NCBI GenBank assembly: GCA_945881835.1
Contig: CAMCVP010000001.1
Location: 600,761 to 664,760, forward strand
Direction: 5' to 3'
DNA length: 64,000 nt
From: Chryseobacterium gleum
GTDB taxonomy: Bacteria; Bacteroidota; Bacteroidia; Flavobacteriales_D; Sanyastnellaceae
The notes beneath the pieces are model-generated. The model was not told the DNA's origin. It saw only the letters and a program-made list of their open reading frames with translations, and did not search any database. This document shows positions 19,721 to 29,200 of the stretch, in pieces. The translations under genes were made by a program, and so were the position numbers. Numbering within the stretch: position 1 is the stretch's first letter; each line of letters begins with the position of its first letter.

Positions 19721-20598
19721 TACTCAATTTCCAACAGAACGCTTAAAAGAACCTGCAACTCCCTAACCTTATCGGCGTTATTCTGAGAGATGTAATGGTG
19801 ACTGAGCGCGTTGATGTTGCGAGTAACAACATCGGAGTTCGAACATGGATCGAAGAAACGTTGATCCAATGGTAAATGCTGACTGGAAATAAACTGCTCA
19901 ATTTCTTCTCGGTCGAGGATAGATCCGCCGGCAGCTGGATTGATATAAAATAAAATTTCTTCCGTGTTGGTTTCGCCTTCTGGTAATAACCATTCAGGCA
20001 TTTGCTCAACATAACACAACAAGAAATGTCCTGGTAAATTCACACCGTAAATAGGCAAGTCTAAACTACGAGCCAACAACAAATACAACGTGCCTATGCT
20101 TAACGATGTTCCAGTCTTCGTGTTCAATACATCGAACAACGAATGCGGAGCATTTTGAATTTCTCCGGATACACTGGTGTAACCACAAAGCTTGAATAAG
20201 ATATGATTCACCACATTCACTGTTTCCAGTGCTGTCAATCGCTCGTTTAATTCCAACCAAATATCCTGACGCAATCTCGAGAACAAATATGTAATCTCTT
20301 CACTCGAGACATTTCGCTGATAATACTTGTTCAAAATCAACATGCCTTCCAACAACTCCTGCTCACCGTTTTGCCATTCCTTAATTGCAACGTAAGTAGA
20401 CTTATACTGGATGTTCGCAATGATCTCCGATAAGCGCTGAAGCGCCAACGGGTCACCGCTTCCAATAATGAAGTGGTCTTCTAATGTGTGCAATACTTCC
20501 TCGCCCTTCTCAGTAATGGCGTCGCGAACCGTGTTGAAGATAACTTCATCCGGATCCTCGAGCAATTGTATCAAAGCGTGAATGTCTGTTCGACTCAT
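19720..20598 (-). CDS. SirB1-like transglutaminase-fold protein
   Basis: 292 residues. The central part (about 110-215: NVVNHILFKLCGY, GTSLSIGTLYLLLARSLDLPIYGVNLPGHFLLCY) matches the SirB1 / transglutaminase-like core 2 family found in many bacteria. The classical catalytic Cys of transglutaminases is not obvious in the GTSLSIG position, so it is probably non-catalytic or peptide-binding. The N-terminal 100 residues are helical and HEAT-like. A TAGATTTG promoter box lies 23 nt upstream. The stop codon (TAG) is supplied by the edge of the repeat cluster, so the last residues may have been altered when the repeat arrived. Confidence 0.8.
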   Translation of the reverse strand: MSRTDIHALIQLLEDPDEVIFNTVRDAITEKGEEVLHTLEDHFIIGSGDPLALQRLSEIIANIQYKSTYVAIKEWQNGEQELLEGMLILNKYYQRNVSSEEITYLFSRLRQDIWLELNERLTALETVNVVNHILFKLCGYTSVSGEIQNAPHSLFDVLNTKTGTSLSIGTLYLLLARSLDLPIYGVNLPGHFLLCYVEQMPEWLLPEGETNTEEILFYINPAAGGSILDREEIEQFISSQHLPLDQRFFDPCSNSDVVTRNINALSHHYISQNNADKVRELQVLLSVLLEIE

Positions 20599-20621
20599 GT
20601 TGGGTGTTTAATTAACAAGGC

Positions 20622-20629
20622 CAAATCTA
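20622..20629 (-). promoter_or_regulatory. Predicted -7 promoter box of the SirB1-like gene
   Basis: Minus-strand TAGATTTG, exact consensus, 23 nt before ATG 20598. Confidence 0.55.
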
Positions 20630-20767
20630 TTTTACACTCAGCGCTTTTGCACAGCCGTTTTAAGTCTTTATTCACACTGAATTTTTAGTAAGTGGGGAAG
20701 GGACTGACAGCTTGTCTCTATAATTCGTGAATCTTCGTAATGGAATAGCTGTTGTTAATATGAGCGC

Positions 20768-21451
20768 ATGATTTTACCACAAGACAAACAAAAATTATTA
20801 GATGCACTCTTGTGGTCTAGCATTTTCATTCTACTTTTTATCATTGCGTTTTACGGTTCACGCTACCTGAACATGTCGCTTTCAAACCTGGGCGTTGAGC
20901 CCCGCACATGGAAAGGTCTTCTGAATATGCCAACCATGCTTTTCGTTCACGCTTCACCCGAGCACCTTTGGAATAACGTGTTAGCCTTCTTCATTTTAAC
21001 AACGACTATCTTTTTCTTCTACTACGAAATTGCCATACCCGTATTCTTAATCATGTGGCTGTTATCTCCAATTATTCTTTTTGTAATTGGAAGAGATAAC
21101 GTCCATGTCGGCGCAAGCGTGCTCATCTATGCTGAATTCGCTTTTCTCTTTTTCAGCGGAATTTTCCGAAGAAACCTGAATACAAAGCGAATCTCTATGG
21201 CGGTCGGATTTGTATACGGATATACCGTTTGGTATATGTTCCCCATTGAAGAACAGGTTTCGTGGGAAGGACACATAAGCGGATTCCTATGCGGAATTAT
21301 GCTCGCGTGGTACTTCCGGAAGCAAGGTCCGCCAGAGCCTGTGTATCGACACGAAGTAGAGCCAGAGCTCAGCGATGACGACCCGTTTTGGTTGGAAACA
21401 ATTCAAGAAAAAGAACAAAAGCCGACCTTATCAGATGCGAATAGTGAATAA
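20768..21451 (+). CDS. Rhomboid-family intramembrane serine protease
   Basis: 227 residues with about six hydrophobic segments between residues 15 and 185. The rhomboid signature is readable: HASPEHLWNNVLAFF (His/Asn in TM2), GAS at 115-117 giving the catalytic Ser117 (HVGASVLIYAEF), and His169 in WEGHISGFLCG on the last TM helix. The canonical GxSG is GASV here, i.e. the Gly after the Ser is replaced. It cleaves membrane proteins within the bilayer; substrate unknown. The C-terminal 40 residues are acidic and cytosolic. Stands alone between the divergent SirB1-like gene and dnaN. Confidence 0.82.
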   Translation: MILPQDKQKLLDALLWSSIFILLFIIAFYGSRYLNMSLSNLGVEPRTWKGLLNMPTMLFVHASPEHLWNNVLAFFILTTTIFFFYYEIAIPVFLIMWLLSPIILFVIGRDNVHVGASVLIYAEFAFLFFSGIFRRNLNTKRISMAVGFVYGYTVWYMFPIEEQVSWEGHISGFLCGIMLAWYFRKQGPPEPVYRHEVEPELSDDDPFWLETIQEKEQKPTLSDANSE

Positions 21452-21492
21452 GTTCATCTTCAACCCCTAATTTATTTCGAATCGGACTGCTT

Positions 21493-21500
21493 TATATTTG
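21493..21500 (+). promoter_or_regulatory. Predicted -7 promoter box of dnaN
   Basis: TATATTTG, exact TAnnTTTG, 27 nt before ATG 21528. A TTTC at 21474 lies near the expected -33 distance. Confidence 0.55.
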
Positions 21501-21527
21501 TAAGGTAAACTAGAATTAAGACAACAC

Positions 21528-22646
21528 ATGAAATTCATTGTCAACAGCATTGGCCTTTTAAAACAATTACAATTGTTAAACGGCGTATTGAACTCGAACA
21601 ATACCCTTCCTATTCTCGATAACTTCTTGTTCGAAATGAAACAAGACGAACTTACGCTTTCAGCGTCTGACTTGGAAACAAGCATGACCACGCGTATGGC
21701 TATTCAATGTAAGGAAGAGGGAATGATCGCTGTGCCAGCGAAATTGTTATTAGATATCTTGAAGAGTCTTCCAGACCAACCGTTGACTTTCGATGTAGAT
21801 GGAAAAACTTTCGGAATTGAAATCACCAGTGACAACGGTAAGTACAAACTAACCGGACAAAATGGCGATGAGTTTCCAAAGGCTCCTGCAATGGGAACTT
21901 CAAAAGCATTGTTAATTGGTGCAGATGTGTTGAACAGAGCAATCTCTAAAACCATCTTCGCTGCAGGTAACGACGATATGCGCCCGATCATGTCAGGTGT
22001 GTTCTTCGAAATCGAACCTGAAAGCGTTCGCTTCGTTGCAACTGATGCACACAAATTGGTTCGCATGACACGCTCAGACATTGGTGGTGAGTCAGCAGCA
22101 TTCATCGTTCCGCGCAAGCCGTTGAACTTATTGAAAGGCGCTCTTTCTTCTTTGAAGTCTGAAGTGAACATGCAGTACACAGAGAACAACGCGATGTTCA
22201 CCTTCGAAAACGTAACATTGATGTGTCGTTTAATTGAAGGAAAATACCCGAACTACGAAGCAGTTATTCCAAAAGAAAACCCATTCAAACTAACGATCGA
22301 TCGTCTAGACTTCTTGAATTCTATTAAGCGTGTGAGCATCTTCGCAAACCGCTCTACGAATCAAGTGCGTTTGAAATTAACCGGAAGTGAAATTCAATTG
22401 TCTGCTGAAGACTTAGACTTCGCGAACGAAGCGCACGAGCAATTGGCTTGTACATTTGTTGGAGATAATATGGAGATTGGTTTCAACTCACGCTTCTTGC
22501 AAGACATGTTAAACAACTTAGACGCGAACAACGTTCACGTTGAAATGAGCGCTCCGAACAGAGCGGGTATCATTACCGAAGTAGAGAAGTCTTTCGAAAA
22601 TGAAGACATCTTAATGTTGGTTATGCCAGTTATGTTGAACGGATAA
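21528..22646 (+). CDS. dnaN: DNA polymerase III subunit beta (sliding clamp)
   Basis: Ring-shaped replication processivity factor; dimer of three-domain subunits encircling DNA. 372 residues, normal length. Typical features: MKFIVNSIGLLKQLQLLNGVLNSNNTLP start, NTLPILDNFLFE, the FVATDAHKLVR segment in domain 2, the GKYPNYEAVIP motif and the C-terminal MLVMPVMLNG (hydrophobic pocket end, often MPMRL/MPVML). No dnaA or recF is adjacent, so the clamp gene is separated from the origin cluster as is usual in Bacteroidota. A strong terminator follows. Confidence 0.97.
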   Translation: MKFIVNSIGLLKQLQLLNGVLNSNNTLPILDNFLFEMKQDELTLSASDLETSMTTRMAIQCKEEGMIAVPAKLLLDILKSLPDQPLTFDVDGKTFGIEITSDNGKYKLTGQNGDEFPKAPAMGTSKALLIGADVLNRAISKTIFAAGNDDMRPIMSGVFFEIEPESVRFVATDAHKLVRMTRSDIGGESAAFIVPRKPLNLLKGALSSLKSEVNMQYTENNAMFTFENVTLMCRLIEGKYPNYEAVIPKENPFKLTIDRLDFLNSIKRVSIFANRSTNQVRLKLTGSEIQLSAEDLDFANEAHEQLACTFVGDNMEIGFNSRFLQDMLNNLDANNVHVEMSAPNRAGIITEVEKSFENEDILMLVMPVMLNG

Positions 22647-22670
22647 TTTCATTCGACCTAGAAATACTCA

Positions 22671-22696
22671 AACGCCCGAGCTTCGGGCGTTTTTTT
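22671..22696 (+). terminator. Rho-independent terminator of dnaN
   Basis: AACGCCCGA - GCT - TCGGGCGTT, 9-bp stem followed by a T-run, 24 nt after the dnaN stop and just before the end of the convergent permease gene. Confidence 0.9.
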
Positions 22697-22699
22697 GAT

Positions 22700-23473
22700 T
22701 TATACCAATCCAGCAATCATAAGTGTTCCCATTATGAATAGGAACACCATAACCGATTTGCGAATCCATTCGATACTGGTTTTCTTCAGGAATTTATTTC
22801 CAATCAACGCACCGCTCATTCCACCCAACAGTGCTACGGCCATGGGTAGATATATTTCATGTTGAAGGAATAACTGGAAGGATGCCGCGTATGTAAATAT
22901 GCGAACAGCATCTACAATGAAGGCCAATGCTGCGCGCGTTCCAATAAACACTTGCTTGTCTTCGAAATGATTCATGAGGAACGCGCTTCGAATCGCGCCT
23001 TGCTGTCCACTTAGTCCGCCGAAGAATCCACTGAACACGCCACCGAGCCAAAGTATGCGCGGAGCCTTGTTCACACGAACGAGGGCATTCGAGTATTCCA
23101 TAGCAGCAAGAAGAATGAGAACGAATCCCATCGTCACGCCAAGGAAAGTTGTGTTCGTTTCAATAATCCAGAATTCAACATGTAAAGGCTGTTGCAAATG
23201 CGCCAAATAATTCAGCGCTTCAGCTCCAAGGAATGCACCAACCGCGGAAGGAATTCCAAATTGAATTACGGTTTTCCAATGCGCATATTTTCCAACTAGC
23301 GTCAACTTGAAAACATTGTTCAGGAAGTGAACGATGGCCGTGGCGAACACTGCTGTTTGCAGGTCGAAGAACAACGCCATAACCGGAAGGAGCATAGTCC
23401 CAAAACCGAATCCACTGAAGAAGCTCAGTCCAGATCCGAGTGTTGCAATGAGTAATATGAAAACGTATTCCAT
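22700..23473 (-). CDS. TauE/SafE-family sulfite/anion permease
   Basis: 257 residues from MEYVFILLIATLGSGLSFFSG with about eight transmembrane helices and the family motifs GSGLSFFSGFGFGTMLLPVM in the first repeat and GVFSGFFGGLSGQQGAIRSAF in the second. The family exports or imports sulfite, sulfonates or small organic anions across the inner membrane. The frame is open 28 codons further up, but ATG 23473 lies exactly 4 nt after a TATTTTTG box and begins with a proper membrane helix, so it is chosen. Divergent from meaB with 54 bp between starts. Confidence 0.85.
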   Translation of the reverse strand: MEYVFILLIATLGSGLSFFSGFGFGTMLLPVMALFFDLQTAVFATAIVHFLNNVFKLTLVGKYAHWKTVIQFGIPSAVGAFLGAEALNYLAHLQQPLHVEFWIIETNTTFLGVTMGFVLILLAAMEYSNALVRVNKAPRILWLGGVFSGFFGGLSGQQGAIRSAFLMNHFEDKQVFIGTRAALAFIVDAVRIFTYAASFQLFLQHEIYLPMAVALLGGMSGALIGNKFLKKTSIEWIRKSVMVFLFIMGTLMIAGLV

Positions 23474-23477
23474 TCCA

Positions 23478-23485
23478 CAAAAATA
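23478..23485 (-). promoter_or_regulatory. Predicted -7 promoter box of the TauE/SafE gene, 4 nt before ATG
   Basis: Minus-strand TATTTTTG followed by TGGA and ATG. Exact TAnnTTTG match with the same 4-nt spacing as surE, mnmA and der. Confidence 0.6.
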
Positions 23486-23527
23486 ATATTCTTCGTCTGC
23501 ATATTTTTTCTTTTCTTTGAAGCGCTC

Positions 23528-24568
23528 ATGAACGCCAAGAACAACGCACAACTTCAATATAAAAATCGATTAAGAGATCGTCAAGCATCTTTTCAATCGG
23601 AAGAGTTGGTTCGCGGAATTTTGGCGCACGACCGTTTGGCATTGGCATCTGCTTTAACATTGTTGGAAAGCAACAAGGCCGAACACATGCAGCTTATGGA
23701 CGAAGTCATTGAAAAGATTCTTCCATTCACTGGAAACTCTCTGCGCATTGGAATTACCGGCGTTCCTGGAGTGGGTAAGTCAACCTTCATTGAAGCGCTA
23801 GCGCGCGAAGTTTTTCAAAATAAAGAAAATAAGTTAGCCGTTCTTTCCATAGATCCTTCAAGTCCCATTTCCAAAGGAAGCATTCTGGGCGACAAAACCC
23901 GCATGAACGAATTGTCATTGCATCCGAATGCTTTTGTTCGTCCCTCACCATCAAGTTCACACCTCGGCGGCGTGAACAGAAGCACACGTGAGAGTATCTT
24001 GCTTTGCGAAGCCGCGGGATACAACATTGTGTTGGTCGAAACGGTAGGAGTGGGACAAAGCGAAACAGCGGTGCACGCTATGACCGATTTCTTTTTGTTG
24101 CTCATGTTGGCCGGCGCTGGAGATCAGTTGCAAGGAATTAAGCGCGGCATAATGGAATTGACAGATGCCATGGTAATTACCAAGGCCGATGGTGGAAATG
24201 AACTGAAGGCAGACCGGGCCAAAGGGGAATACACTTCCGCTTTGCATTTGTTTCCGCAACGCGAAAACAATTGGATGCCGCAAGTCTTTACAACGTCTTC
24301 ATTGGAAGCAAAGGGGATTGATGTTGTGTGGAAGGAAATAGATAAGTTCAATCGCTGGAGTATTTCAAACGGATGGAAGGAAGAGAATCGGAAGCGTCAA
24401 TTGATAAGCAGTTTCGAAGAGCAAATTCAGAATGTGCTTTTTCATCAACTTCAAAATAAACCGAACTTCAAAGAGAACTACGAATCGACATTGAATAGCG
24501 TGATTTCAAAAGAATTGTCGGCCCATCGCGCAGCTGAAAGTTTTATTGCTTTGTTCTTCTCTGCGTGA
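23528..24568 (+). CDS. meaB: Methylmalonyl-CoA mutase-associated GTPase MeaB
   Basis: G3E-family P-loop GTPase that protects and reloads the B12-dependent methylmalonyl-CoA mutase. 346 residues. Helical N-terminus, then P-loop GVPGVGKST (78-86), LSIDPSSPISKGSILGDKTRM, the SHLGGVNRSTRE switch, VETVGVGQSE, and VITKADGGN as the base-recognition region. All are diagnostic for MeaB/ArgK. The mutase itself is not in this window. Start ATG 23528; the upstream -7 region is T-rich but lacks an exact TA. Confidence 0.94.
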   Translation: MNAKNNAQLQYKNRLRDRQASFQSEELVRGILAHDRLALASALTLLESNKAEHMQLMDEVIEKILPFTGNSLRIGITGVPGVGKSTFIEALAREVFQNKENKLAVLSIDPSSPISKGSILGDKTRMNELSLHPNAFVRPSPSSSHLGGVNRSTRESILLCEAAGYNIVLVETVGVGQSETAVHAMTDFFLLLMLAGAGDQLQGIKRGIMELTDAMVITKADGGNELKADRAKGEYTSALHLFPQRENNWMPQVFTTSSLEAKGIDVVWKEIDKFNRWSISNGWKEENRKRQLISSFEEQIQNVLFHQLQNKPNFKENYESTLNSVISKELSAHRAAESFIALFFSA

Positions 24569-24581
24569 TTAATTTAGCGCC

Positions 24582-24914
24582 ATGAACGACATTCCAGGTA
24601 AAGTATTAATTCCGTTTGCATTTCTCGCTTGCACATTCTTCAACATCTACTTTTACGTTTCGAAATTCTTAAGCGAAACAAGTACGTTTTGGTTGAATGC
24701 ATACGCTGAAATACGCGCACACTGGGCGTTATTCATGTTTTTAAATTTCTTGGGAGTCGCATCCATTACGGTAGATCACATTGTGAAATACGATAAAATC
24801 AAAAAGCCAAAGCGCACCATTCTTTCATTCTACACCGTATTTTTATTGGTGGCTTTCTTCACCCAGATTGTATGGGGAATGTTGGAAATATACATCACCG
24901 GAGAAATCAACTAA
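24582..24914 (+). CDS. Small membrane protein of unknown function
   Basis: 110 residues, no family recognised. Three hydrophobic stretches (about 8-28, 47-66, 83-104) with charged loops in between predict an inner-membrane protein. It starts 13 nt after meaB; a box TAATTTAG (one base off TAnnTTTG) at 24570-24577 ends exactly 4 nt before the ATG, so it may have its own leaderless transcript. Its end overlaps the convergent 104-residue gene by 4 nt. Confidence 0.75.
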   Translation: MNDIPGKVLIPFAFLACTFFNIYFYVSKFLSETSTFWLNAYAEIRAHWALFMFLNFLGVASITVDHIVKYDKIKKPKRTILSFYTVFLLVAFFTQIVWGMLEIYITGEIN

Positions 24915-25225
24915 CTGTATTTCTTTCGAAGGTCAATTTTTATTTGCATACGTTCAAGCGCAAGCGCAAGTAATTGCGCAGCAGCTTCTGCGGGAACGTA
25001 CGAAGTCACATTATTCGCAATCGTGCTTTCGGTAATGTCTGCTGTATAGAGAAACCTTCTCAAATTGGAAGGAGCCAATTTCAATTGTACTTGAAAGAAG
25101 TTAAATAGATAGTCATATCCGTTTTCAAATCCTGGCGCATCATTCATCTGATATCCCGCCAGGGTCAGGTCTTTCAGCATTTGAAGAAAAACATCTTCCG
25201 TTATTTGTTTGGAAGGAAGATTCAC
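24911..25225 (-). CDS. Conserved-looking small protein of unknown function
   Basis: 104 residues, soluble, mostly helical, no recognised domain and no signal peptide. Its ATG overlaps the stop of the polyprenyl synthase gene by 4 nt (ATGA), so it is translationally coupled to it and the proteins may be produced in proportion. The C-terminus ends in a basic RKKYS. No function can be assigned. Confidence 0.72.
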   Translation of the reverse strand: MNLPSKQITEDVFLQMLKDLTLAGYQMNDAPGFENGYDYLFNFFQVQLKLAPSNLRRFLYTADITESTIANNVTSYVPAEAAAQLLALALERMQIKIDLRKKYS

Positions 25226-26190
25226 GACTCGCGCTCAAGCAGGTAAGACGCCAATTTGCGCAGCGCCAATTTCTTTTCTTCCGGAACTGCAATGGCGTTC
25301 AAGTGATCTAACGCACTCGTGTAATACGCTTCGCTCTTTGCCAAGGTCACTTCGTCTGCCTTCGATTTAGAAAAGAGGTGAAGGGTGGAAGTGATTTTCG
25401 CGTGCGGATTGTCTGAGTTGCCATGCAATGATTTCAATTCAGCAGGAATGCTCTCGTCTTCGTGATTGGCGGTGTGCAAATACAAATACGTTTTCTTGTC
25501 TGAAAGAATATCTCCGCCCACTTGCTTTCCAAATTTTTCAGGATCTCCATAAGCGTCTAAATAATCGTCGCGAAGTTGGAACGAAAGTCCAAGATGCTCT
25601 CCGAACAATCGCAAATGCTCTTGATCTTCAGCAGAAGCGTTGGCTGCAATAGCGCCGAGTCTCAATGCACATCCTAACAGCACCGCTGTTTTTAAGCGAA
25701 TCATTTCAAGATATTCATCAAGGCTAACATCTTCGCGCTTTTCAAAGTCCATGTCCATCTGCTGTCCAACACACACTTCCCAAGCGGTCTGATTGAAGCA
25801 GCGGAACAATTCAACAAACTTATCTTCTTGATTTTTTAGAAGTAGGTCATACGACTGAATCATCATGCCGTCTCCACTTAACACCGCTGTATTCACATTC
25901 CATTTTTCATGTACAGTTTGCTTTCCGCGACGAAGGGGAGCGTTGTCCATAATGTCGTCGTGCATAAGTGTGAAGTTGTGAAAGACTTCCACGGCAAGGG
26001 CTTGTGATAGAACTTCTTCAGGATTCCCACTAAACACCTCATGTCCCAAAAGGGTAAGAACAGGACGTATGCGTTTTCCACCTAAAGACAATAAATAGCG
26101 AATGGGTTCAACCAAGTTCAGTGACTCTTGAGGAATCTCCCATTTGGCAAGTGATTTTTCTATGGATTGAATATGATGTTCGAAGTTCAT
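25222..26190 (-). CDS. Polyprenyl synthetase (trans-prenyltransferase, FPP/GGPP type)
   Basis: 322 residues. Adds isopentenyl diphosphate units to an allylic diphosphate. First Asp-rich motif DDIMD at 78-82 and second motif LRDDYLDAYGDPEKFGKQVGGD are intact; GGKRIRP (37-43) binds IPP. Phe73 lies five residues before the first Asp, a bulky residue at the chain-length position, suggesting a short product (C15-C20); the DDxxD rather than DDxxxxD spacing favours a GGPP-type enzyme. Products feed quinone, carotenoid or undecaprenol pathways. Coupled to the small downstream gene by ATGA. Confidence 0.9.
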   Translation of the reverse strand: MNFEHHIQSIEKSLAKWEIPQESLNLVEPIRYLLSLGGKRIRPVLTLLGHEVFSGNPEEVLSQALAVEVFHNFTLMHDDIMDNAPLRRGKQTVHEKWNVNTAVLSGDGMMIQSYDLLLKNQEDKFVELFRCFNQTAWEVCVGQQMDMDFEKREDVSLDEYLEMIRLKTAVLLGCALRLGAIAANASAEDQEHLRLFGEHLGLSFQLRDDYLDAYGDPEKFGKQVGGDILSDKKTYLYLHTANHEDESIPAELKSLHGNSDNPHAKITSTLHLFSKSKADEVTLAKSEAYYTSALDHLNAIAVPEEKKLALRKLASYLLERES

Positions 26191-26273
26191 AGTGCAAAAG
26201 ACAATTGTTGTCCTGTTTTGTTTAAAATGGCTTAGAGTTCAAAGATAGGACGACTATTTTTTTGTTGGTTCGT

Positions 26274-29200
26274 ATGCTTCTGAATTATCTTGTCGAAAAT
26301 TTTTATTGCGTGAGGAAACTATACACCACTGCGTTTTTATTTTCGGCATTCCTTGGAATGAATGCGCAGGAAAAGCAACTATCAATTAAGCTGAATCCAG
26401 ATGTTATTCAAGTGGAATATTTAGGTGAAACTGTTGCGCTTCGCGACTTTGTAGCGGACCCTAATTTTCCGAATGAAATAACCAAGGAAAATAAAATTGG
26501 ATATCATCCGAAAAAGCGCTGGTCACTTTATCTGGAAATTAATCCGAATGCATTGCCAAAGGGAATGGATCCCGCTCTTCAGAGTGAGTATCCACATCCG
26601 GCAACCGATGATCGTGGGCTTACCCTTTCGTTCAACGGTATTGGAAATACGAATGTAAGTCCAGCCGATCCATCGGTAGATGTTGGACCGAATCATGTGA
26701 TTCAAATGATCAACGGTGGTTCTGGAGCTTATTTCAAAATTTGGAATAAACTAGGGACACAGGTTCAAGCTCAAAATTATTTCGATACATTTTTTGGTCA
26801 GCCAGGTGGTGCAGGAGACCCTATTGTGATGTATGATGAAATTGCTAACCGTTGGTTCATGAGTGAGTTTACGGCAACTGGAAATAAATTTTCAATAGTT
26901 GTTTCCTCTACGCCAGATCCTTTAGGCACTTGGTACAAATACACATTTACGGCACCGAATTTTCCTGATTATCCGAAATATGCTGTTTGGAACAACGCAT
27001 ACATTATTACGTCGAACGAAAACAGTCCAGCCGTTTATGCAATCGATCGCACTACCATGTTAGCGGGAGGAACTTCAACAACTGCTCAACGTTTTACCTT
27101 GAACTCTTTCGGTACCATCGGATTCCAAGCAGCCACTCCAGTTAGTTTGAACGGAACAACACTTCCTCCAACAGGAACTCCAGCATACGTCATGCGCATG
27201 CGTGATGACTCATGGGGAGCAACATCAGATGCGCTAGAAATGTGGGCATTCAACATTAACTGGACAACACCGGCAAACACAACGCTAACACAAGTGGCGA
27301 CACTTCCGATTGCTGCATTTAATTCTTCACTTTGCGGTTACACTTCTTTTGCTTGCGTGCCGCAGCCCAATTCAGCAACGACTTTGGATCCCCTTCGCGA
27401 AGTGTTGATGAACCGTATTCATTACAGAAATTTCGGAACGCATGAGAGTATTGTGTGTTGTCATGCTGCTGACGTCGACGGAAATGATAAAGCCGGTATT
27501 CGTTGGTATGAACTGCGCAGAACGGGCGGAACCGCAGGCACATGGTCTATCTATCAACAAGCGACTTATTCTCCAGATGCCAACCACCGCTGGATGGCTT
27601 CAATCGGAATTTCGGCTTCAGGAAATATAGGATTGGCATACAACGTTTCAAGTTCTACTGTTTTTCCTTCGTTGCGTTATACTGGACGCAGAGCTTGTGA
27701 TCCGTTGAATACTATGACAGAACCAGAAACAGTAATTGTTGCAGGCACTGCTTCAAACAACAGCAATCGTTACGGCGATTACAATGCAATGGGATTGGAT
27801 CCTGTAGATGGTGAGACCTTCTGGTTTACGGGTATGTACAATCCAGCCGCGAACTGGTCTACACGTATCGCAGCATTCACCATTCCAGGTTGCGCAGCGA
27901 CTGTTCAGTTTTCAAATAACACAGCCTCAGTAAATGAAAGTGCTGCGAACGTGAACAACAATTGCTTGGACTATACCGTATTGAACATTCCAATTTCAAT
28001 AGGTGTTACTCCAACTCAAACAACAACAGCAACAGTTAACATTACAGGAGGCACGGCTACCAATAACGTTGACTATGTAGTGGCCACTCCATTGGTAACT
28101 TTCAACTCAACCACAACTACTGGAAACATTGTTATTCATGTTTACAACGATGATTACATTGAAGGAAACGAGACAATCACGTTGGGTTACACATTAAATG
28201 CAAACGGAGGAAATGCACAAGCAGGTACATTGAATCAAACAGTTGTTGTTACCATCAATGACGATGACGCAGCGCCTTCAGGAGTAACCGTTCCAACAAC
28301 AGTGTTCACACAAAACTTCAACACAGGTTTGGCTCCTTTCACCACAGTAAATCCGTCTGGAAATACCCCGTGGCAAGTAGGATTGACAGCTGCAGCTTCA
28401 ACAGGACCTTATACTGTCCCAACTACGAACACAACACAGTTTGCATGGATTAACGACGACGCTTGCAACTGCACGCAAGCGAACGTTGATTTGAAATCTG
28501 CAGTGTTTAGTTTGGTGGGATACACAGGAGCATCCTTAACATTCGATGCATTCTTCTTGGGGAATACATATCAGAACGTTACTGAATCTGCTAGCGTGAA
28601 AATTTCAACCAATGGCGGAACGACATTCACAAATATCTTCACGCTACCCGGTAACACTGCTTGGGCACCCTATACCGTTGACTTAACTCCATATGCTGGA
28701 AACGCAAACGTTATGGTTGCATTTAATTACGGTGATGGAGGAGGTTACCTCTACGGTTGTTCAATTGACAACGTTGTTGTTACCGGACAAGCAGCAGCGG
28801 GAATTCAAACTGCTGTAAATACTGCAGCTCCAGATCAAGCGTATTTAGGTCCAAACGGAGCAGTATACTTCTTTGATCCGACGACTGCGAAAGTGATGAT
28901 GAAGATTCAAAACAACTCTTCATTTGATTATGGTTGTGTAGACGTAATGGTAGATCGTCAGGGAACCACTCCAACAACTGCAGCTTTCACCACCAACAAC
29001 ACTGCTGATTATTTAATGTCGAAGACATTCAAAGTTGTTCCAACTAACAATTCAGCAATGGGTAACTACACCATAACACTTTACTACAAAGAGAATGAAG
29101 TTGCTGCTTGGGAAACCGCTACGGGTAACAGCCGCAACAACATTGAAATGATTAAAGTAAACGGTAACGCAAGCAGTATTGCAGCTGTTACTCCAGCGAA

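Noticed and set aside
19558..19746. 62-codon open frame through the repeat cluster
   Set aside because: It is made of the hairpin repeat itself (TAC/GTA, AATTCC units), overlaps two gene ends, and has no composition of a real protein.
26262..26273. TTG start at 26262 for the 1440-residue T9SS protein
   Set aside because: It overlaps a T-rich promoter-like stretch; ATG 26274 or GTG 26310 give better N-termini.
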